Shown: piece after piece, positions 57,309-64,000 of the stretch
Position numbering within the stretch: position 1 is the first letter of the stretch
How the letters are laid out: each line of letters starts with the position of its first letter
Assembly: GCF_910594005.1 (NCBI RefSeq)
Contig: NC_057825.1
Location: forward strand, 51,987,037 to 52,051,036
DNA: 64,000 nt
Source: Cervus elaphus
Taxonomy: Eukaryota; Chordata; Mammalia; Artiodactyla; Cervidae
Direction: 5' to 3'
Notes under the pieces: generated by a model
The model's input: only the letters and a program-made list of their open reading frames with translations
What the model was told of the DNA's origin: nothing
The model's database searches: none
Translations under genes and position numbers: made by a program

Positions 57309-58329
57309 TAGTATATCACTTTCCACAGATCCTGCCATAGATAAGAACTTGATAAATGTTTAGATTTATTATTAATTATGGGAAGGCAAAGAGTATTTTC
57401 CACAGATTCTATTAGTTCCACTTTCCTCTTGCTGTGTCCCCAGAACCATGAGAACATTATTTATTCAACTGTCTCACCACTCTACACAAGCATGCATGCA
57501 TCCCTTTACCATACTAGCGTTCCCTTGACAATGCCCAGATAGAGTCTCTCACATTTATTATCTTCCTGATACCAGTTTGGAAGTAGTCTCCCTCCCATTA
57601 TATTAGAAAAGCTATAATACAAAGTAGGAGATGCCAAGAATCCAGGTTATACCTATGGGACATTTCTAAAATGTCCTGAGTATTTCAGAAGCTAACCAGA
57701 AAATAAACAGGTTAAACTTGAAAAAAGAATCTTGACAGAACTGTGAGGGCTCTCCAGGGTCTTTCAAATTCCTCATATGAAAATCAATTTAAGAAAAAAA
57801 AAAGTCTGCTTCACAGAGAGCAGCCTCACCTTCCAGGTTTTGCTTGTTCATATCAGAAAGGTTACCATACCTAGGATAGGAAGCAGCCCCTGTCATGAGT
57901 TCAGTGGTCATATCTTCACAAAATTTTTATGTAGTCTTTTTAAAATTTTCAATAAGAGTTCTGAGGAGTTATATTATTCTATAAATCAATGTATTTTTTT
58001 TCTTTCTTTTTTTTTTTTTTTTTTTTTTACTGCTAAGTCCTTTACCTTAAATCTCAAACTCAGACTGATACAGAAACATCTTGATATAGTAGCTGTCATT
58101 ATTAATTGGTAAATAGTTTCCCTTCCCTTTCTACCTCCCAGATATATGGTGATTGACTTCTTTTGTGCCTTTGTAGTCAAGTGGACTGTGTACCTCATTT
58201 TGGTCACTGAGCTGTGAGCAAACATGATGTGTTATACTTCTGGGCTATGGTAAACTATTACTAATGAAATTCTTCAAAATCATCTTTTCCTCTGGCATGG
58301 AGACTGGCCATGTTTGCACTAATGTACCA
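57309..58329. other. Unique interval with T-run
   Basis: No gene. The T run at about 58006-58028 has no recognised element attached. Confidence 0.45.
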
Positions 58330-59571
58330 TCAATGAAACTATGAGCCATGACATGTAAGGCCACCCAAGATGGACAGGTCATGGTGGAGAGTTCTGACAA
58401 AACATGGTCCACTGGAGAAGGGAATAGTAAACCACTTCAGTGTTCTTGCCTTGAGAACCTCATGAACAGTATAAAAAGGCAAAAAGATAGGACACTGAAA
58501 GATGAACTCCCCAGTTTGGTAGATGCCCAATGTGTTACTGGAGAAGAGTGGAGAAATACCTCCTGAAAGAATGAAGAGGATGAGTCAAAGTGAAAACAAT
58601 GCCCGGTTGTGGGTGAGATTGGTGATGGAAGTAAAGTCCGATGCTGCAAAGAACAATACTGCATAGGAACCTGGAATATTAGGACCATGAATCAAGGAAA
58701 ATTGGAAGTGGTCAAATAGGAGAGAATCAAGGAAAATTGGAAGTGGTCAAACAGGAGATGGAAAGAGTGAACATCAACATTTTAGGAATCAGTGAACTAA
58801 AAAGGACCGAGTTCAAAATGCAGTAAGTGAGTATAATCTCAAAAACAACAGAATGATTTCTGTTCATTTCCAAAGCAAACCATTCAGTATTACAGGAATT
58901 TAGGTCTATGCCCCAACCGCTAATGTCAAAGAAGCTGAACAGTTTTATGAAGACCTACAAGACCTTCTAGAACTAACACCAAAAAAAGATGTCCTTTTCG
59001 TCATAGGGGACTGGGATGAAAAAGTAGGAAGTCAAGAAATACCTGGAATAACAGGCAAAACCGGCCTTGGTATACAAAAGGAAGTAGGGTAAAGGCTAAC
59101 AGTTTTGCCAAGAGAATGTGCTGGTCATAGCAAACATCTTCTTCCAATAACACAAGAGAAAACTCTACATATGGACATCACCAGATGGTCAATACTAAAT
59201 CAGATTGATTATATTCTTTGCAACCAAAGATGGAGCTCTATACAGTAAGCAAAAACAAGACCAGGAGCTGATAGTGACTCAAATCATGAACTCCTTACTG
59301 AAAAATTCAGACTTAAATTAAACAAAGTGGGAAAACCACTAAACCATTCAGGTATAACCTAAATCAAATCCCTTACAATTATACAGTGGAAGTGGCAAAT
59401 AGATTCAAGAGATTAGATTTGATAGACAAAGTGCCTGAAGAACTATGGATGTAGGTTCATGGCATTGTACAGGAGGCGATGATCAAAACCATCCACAAGA
59501 AGAAGAAATGCAAAAAGGCAAAATGGTTGTCTGAGGAGGCCTTACAAATAAGTGACAAAAGAAGAGAAGCA
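58330..59571 (+). mobile_element. BovB 5' region, endonuclease and linker start
   Basis: Sense BovB from its 5' UTR (caatgaaactatgagccatg) through the endonuclease (aaagatgtccttttcgtcat core near 58985, giving VLFVIGDWDEKVG) to the linker (gtctgaggaggccttacaaa). There it is cut by the L1 at 59572. A 35-bp tandem duplication at 58689-58758 and numerous stops inactivate it. Confidence 0.9.
58689..58758 (+). repeat. 35-bp tandem duplication inside BovB
   Basis: gaatcaaggaaaattggaag plus gtggtcaaa(t/c)aggag occurs twice in direct succession (58689-58723 and 58724-58758) with very few differences. Confidence 0.88.
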
Positions 59572-60990
59572 GAGAGGAGCTAAGATGGTGGAGGAATAGG
59601 ACAGGGAGACCACTTTCTCCCCTACAAATTCATTGAAAGAACACTTGAACGCTGAGCAAACTGCACAAAACAACTTCTGACCGCTAGCAGAGGACATCAG
59701 GCGCCCAGAAAAGCAGCCCATCGTGTTCGAAAGGAGGTAGGACAAAATATAAAAGATAAAAAGAAAGACAAAAGAGCTAGGGATGGAGACCCATCCTGGG
59801 AAGGGAGTCGTAATAGAGGAAGTTTCCAAACACCAGGAAACCCTCTCACTGGCTGGTCTGGGGGAAGTTTTTGAATCTCAGAGGGCAACCTAACTGGGAG
59901 GAAAAATAAATAAAACCCACAGATTACATGCCTAAAAGCAACTCCCAGCAGAAAAGTACCCCAGACGCCCGCATCTGCCACCAGCAAGTGGGGACAGAAT
60001 GGAGAGGAGCGGGCAGCATTGCTTAGGGTAAGGACCAGGCTTGAATGCCCTGAGGGCAATTGGAGGGAGCTAACATGAGATAGCAACTTAAACTGTGGGA
60101 TAGCAGGAGAGAGAGAGAAAATTAACCGGCCCGAACACACTGCGGGCCTGTTTGCAGAACAAAGGAAGAACTGAGCGATCCCAGAGAAGAGCTAGCCAGT
60201 GGCGGACCAGTCCATCCCCTGCTGGAGGCAGGAGGTGGTGGGGGGGGAGGGGGAGCGGCAAACTTGACCCCAGAGACGGCATCCCCTACCAAACTGCAAA
60301 GAGGCTTCTGGATGATTGACATCGGCCAGGAGGGTCATGGCAAGAGACCAGCTCCCCAGAACAGACATAAGGCGCACCCGACCCGGCACGCGCAGAAACT
60401 GAGGCAGGGACCGCGGAGGGGATAAGGTGCACCACAGCAGGGAGAATGCACCAGTCAAGCCCCTGGCTGCCTGAGCTGCTCGGGTAGGGGAAGGCACAAA
60501 AGGCAGGCCCAACCAATCCGCGCTTTTGTGGAGGACCTGAAAACCGGAACCACACGCCACGCAGGGCCCGCTCCCTATAGAGCAGCCTGGAGCCTGAGCA
60601 GTGTAGACCGGGAAAGCACACTCCCGTGAGCGGGGGCAAAGCCAGTGTGGCTGGAACACCGCGGGTGCTCCCCACACACGCCAGTGACATTTGTCTGCAG
60701 CGCCCCTCCCTCCCCTCAGCACCACTGAACCAGCGAACCTAAACATGAGACCGCCTCCACCCGCTTGTGTCAGGGCAGAAATTAGACACTGAAGAGACCT
60801 GCAAACAGAAGCCAAATAAACAAAGGGAACCTCTTTAGAAGTGACCGGTGCAACAGATTAAAATACGTATAGATAACACAGACTACACCGGAAGGGGCCT
60901 ATAGATATCAAGAAGTGTAAACTGGAACAAGAAGCATCTGAAACTGAACCAAACCCACACTGACCTCAACAGCTCCAGAGAAATCAGAGA
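59572..60990 (+). promoter_or_regulatory. L1 5' UTR with CpG-rich promoter-like region
   Basis: The 5' UTR is GC-rich and holds the densest CpG cluster of the window, about 60120-60720 (e.g. cgcacccgacccggcacgcg at 60371). In L1 the 5' UTR carries the internal RNA polymerase II promoter. Here the sequence shows only the CpG richness and position; activity is inferred. A G-run (60239-60247) could form a G-rich structure. Confidence 0.6.
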
Positions 60991-61004
60991 AATTCCTAGA
61001 TATA

Positions 61005-61700
61005 TTTTTACTTTTTATTTTTAATTAAAAATTTTTTTCTTTTCCTTTTTTTAATTTTTTCTCCTTTATTTTCTTTTAAAATTCCCTATTACTCCTCCAT
61101 TACTCCTTAACTTTCATTTTCATTTTCATATATTTTTACTATTTTTTAATTATTTTTTTTCTTTTTTCTCTTATTTACTTTTAAAGTCCTCTATTACTCC
61201 TCTATTACTCCTTAATTTTCATTTTCATTTCACTATAACCTTCCAAAAAAAGAGGCCCTATTTTTAAATGGAACTTCATATATATCTCTAAAATTTTTTG
61301 TGTTTTTGTTTTTGTTTTTAATATTATATTTTTAAGAGTCTAACCTCTACTCTAGATTTTTAATCTTTGTTTTTCAGTATTTGATATCAATTTTGGACAT
61401 TTAAGAATCCAATATTCAGTATCCATTTTTACTCAGGAGTGTGATGATTACTCTCTCCCCCTTCTGACTCACCTTTTTCTCCCCCAGATCACCTCTATTT
61501 CCTCCCTCCCCCTTCTCTTCCCAATCCAATTCTGTCAATCTCTGAGGGTGTCTGGGCTACAGAGAACACTTAGGGAACAGAGGACTGCATAGATCTGTCT
61601 CTCTCCTCTTTAGTCCCCCTTTTTCTCCTCCTGCTCATCTCTATCTCCCTCCTTCCTCTCCTCTTCTTCACGTAACTCTGTGAACCTCTCTGGGTGTTCC
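61005..61700 (+). repeat. Pyrimidine-rich tract of the L1 5' UTR
   Basis: About 700 bp of T- and C-rich sequence (ttttacttttt, ctcctccattactcctt repeated as ctcctctattactcctt). It lies inside the L1 5' UTR and appears to be part of that family rather than a separate satellite. Confidence 0.75.
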
Positions 61701-64000
61701 TCAAGGTGGAGAATCTTTTCAGCATTAACCTAGAAGTTTTATTATCAGTGCTGTATAGTTGGAGAACTCTTGAGGCTACTGGAAGAATAAGACTGAAATC
61801 CAGAGACAGGAGACTTAAGCCCAAAACTTGAAAATACCAGAAAACTCCTGACTACAGGGAACACTAATGAGAGACCATCCAAAAGCCTCCGTACCTACAC
61901 TGAAACCAACCACTACCCAAGAGCCAATAAGTTCCAGAGCAACACATACCATGCTAATTCTCCAGCAATGCAGGAATATAGCCCTGAGCGTCAACATACA
62001 GGCTGCCCAAAGTCACACCTAACATATAGACCCATCTCAAAACTCACTACTGGACACTATATTGCACTCCAGAGAGAAGAAATCCAGTTCCATGCACCAG
62101 AACACGGACACAAGTTTCCCTAACCAGAAAACCTTGACAAGCCAATTGTCCAACCCCACCCACTGGGAGAAACCTCCACAATAAAAAGGAACCACAGACC
62201 ACCAGAATACAGAAAGCCCACTCCAGACACAGACATTGTGTCATTAACCTTTAAGGTAAATGGGTTGAATGCCCCAAACAAAGACAAAGACTGGCTGAAT
62301 AGATACAAAAACAAGACCCTTATATATGCTGTCTACAAGAGACCCACCTCAAAACAAGGGACACATATAGACTAAAAGTGAAGGTCTGGAAAATAATATT
62401 TCACACAAACGGAGACCAAAAGAAAGCAGGAGTCGCAATACTCATATTAGATAAAATAGACTTTCAAATAAAGGCTGTGAAAAGAGACAAAGAAGGACAC
62501 TACATAATAATCAAAAGATCAATCCAAGAAGAAGATATAACAATTATAAATATATATGCACCCAACATAGGAGCACTGCCATATGTAAGGCAAATGTTAA
62601 TGAGTATGAAAGGAGAAATTAGCAGTAACACGATAATAGTGTGAGACTTTAATATCCCACTCACAACTAAACAGAAAATTCACAAGGAAACAGAAACTTT
62701 AAATGACACAATGGACCAATTGATATCTATAGGACATTTCACCCCAAAACAATCAACTTCACCTTTTTCTCAAGTGCACACAGAACTTTCTCCAGAATAG
62801 ATCACATCCTGGGACATAAATCTAACCTTGGGAAATTCAAAAAATTTGGAATCATTCCAGTCATCTTTTCTGACCACAGGGCAGTAAGATTAGATCTCAA
62901 TTACAGGGAAAAAATTATTAAAAATTCAAACATATGGAGGCTCAATAACATGCTTCTGAATAACCAACAAATCATAGAAGAAATCAAGAAAGAAATCAAA
63001 CTATGCATAGAAAAGAATGAAAATGAAAATACAACAACCCAAAATCTATGGGACACTGTAAAAGCAGTGCTAAGGGGAAGGTTCATAGCATTACGGGCTT
63101 ACCTCAAGAAACAAGAAAAAAGTCAAATGAATAACCTAACTCTACACCTAAAGGAACTAGAGAAGGAAGAAATGAAGAACCCCAAGGTTAGCAGAAGGAA
63201 AGAAATCTTAAAAATTAAGGCATAAATAAGTGCAAAAGAAACTAAAGAGACCATAACAAAAGTCAACAAAGCTAAAAGCTGTTTTTTTTGAAAAAAAATA
63301 AACAAAATTGACAAACTGTTAGCAAAACTCATTAAGAAAAAAAGGGAGAAGAACCAAATTAACAAAATTTGAAATGAAAATTGAGAGATCACGACAGACA
63401 ACACTGAAATACAAAGGATGATAAGAGACTACTACCAGCAGCTCTATGCCAATAAAATGGACAGCTTGGAAGAAATGGACAAATTCTTAGAAAAGTATAA
63501 CTTTCCAAAACTGAGCCACAAAGAAATAGAAGATCTTAACAGACCCATCACAAGCACGGAAATTGAAACTGTAATCAGAAATCTTCCAGGAAACAAAAGC
63601 CCAGGACCAGATGGCTTCACAGCTGAATTCTACCAAAAATTTGAGAAGAGCTAACACCTATCTTACTCAAACTCTTCCAGAAAATTGCAGAAGAAAGTAA
63701 ACTTCCAAACTCATTCTATGAAGCCACCATCACCCTAATTCCAAAACCAGACAAAGATGCCACACACACAAAAAAAGAAAACTACAGGCCAATATCACTG
63801 ATGAACATGATGCAAAAATCCTTAACAAAATTCTAGCAAACAGAACCTAACAACATATTCAAAAAAATCATACATCGTGACCAAGTGGGCTTGATCCAGG
63901 AATGCAAGGATTCTTTAATATCAGCAAATCAATCAATGTAATACACCACATTAACAAATTGAAAGATAAAAACCATGATTATCTCAATAGATGCAGAGAA

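Larger units (their letters stand above)
59572..64000 (+). mobile_element. 5'-complete bovine-lineage L1, ORF1 missing, runs off window
   Basis: Starts with the L1_BT-type head (ggagctaagatggtggagga) and carries a long 5' UTR to about 62235. The body then goes straight into ORF2 endonuclease (LTFKVNGLNAP, about 62252-62284). The roughly 1 kb coiled-coil/RRM ORF1 that should lie between is absent. ORF2 pieces: QDPYICCLQETHL in a shifted frame (62310-62350), IQEEDITIINIYAPNIGA (62520-62580), IIV-stop-DFN where the family has IIVGDFN (62634-62652), and the RT entry KSPGPDGFTAEFYQKF (63596-63645). Frameshifts and stops (including TGG to TAG at about 62300) kill it. It is inserted into BovB; the 3' end lies outside. 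Confidence 0.88.

Noticed and set aside
59697..60140. 147-codon minus-strand frame
   Set aside because: Antisense shadow of the same L1 5' UTR.
60192..60815. 207-codon minus-strand frame (and the 134-codon frame at 60286-60690)
   Set aside because: Lies wholly antisense to the GC-rich L1 5' UTR; high GC removes stop codons and the peptide has no domain features.

Overview
The window looks like nuclear DNA from a ruminant (cattle, sheep, goat, deer or a relative). The diagnostic signs are BovB (RTE-clade) LINEs at about fifteen places, Bov-tA/Bov-A2 SINEs, CHR-type tRNA-derived SINEs, and L1 of the bovine (L1_BT-like) lineage, together with pan-mammalian MIR and MLT1 relics. BovB plus Bov-tA in this density is a ruminant signature; the species cannot be told from the sequence. 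I find no host protein-coding gene, rRNA, tRNA gene or CRISPR. Almost every open frame is a piece of BovB or L1 reverse transcriptase/endonuclease, its antisense shadow, or chance.

Layout. 1-6.4 kb: minus-strand BovB with a nested SINE and an unexplained GC-rich insert (1850-2290), the 3' end of an L1 ORF2, an L1 3' UTR, MIR, and a BovB copy with a clean 5' inversion (5691-6338) flanked by an 11-bp target-site duplication (TSD). 6.4-17 kb: an MLT1 LTR, a CHR SINE, a solo class II LTR with perfect 6-bp TSDs (8218-8853), BovB and SINE insertions, and long unique AT-rich stretches. 17-28 kb: a BovB 3' half, SINEs, MIR, a second solo LTR (23315-23714) and a repeat-poor interval (23.8-26 kb). 28.3-30.7 kb: an old repeat split by an inverted L1 that is itself split by BovB.

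32.6-37.2 kb: a nearly full-length BovB broken by an LTR-derived retroposed transcript that ends in AATAAA plus poly(A) and itself holds further insertions. 39.2-43.5 kb: one L1 interrupted by five insertions, one of which carries a sixth. 44-45.4 kb: a 184-bp duplication spaced exactly 770 bp. 46.4-59.5 kb: BovB, SINE and short L1 tails in unique sequence, including a poly(A)-only insertion with TSDs (49.84 kb). 58.3-64 kb: a 5' BovB fragment into which a 5'-complete L1 has inserted; its long CpG-rich 5' UTR runs straight into ORF2 with ORF1 missing, and it runs off the window end.

The elements relate to one another as a history of nested insertions. BovB and L1 encode endonuclease/reverse transcriptase, while the SINEs, LTR transcript and poly(A)-only insert are non-autonomous passengers. 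No copy here has an intact open reading frame. Family names rest on recognition of consensus-like sequence, not on a database search, and ends of old repeats are approximate to about 10-20 bp.
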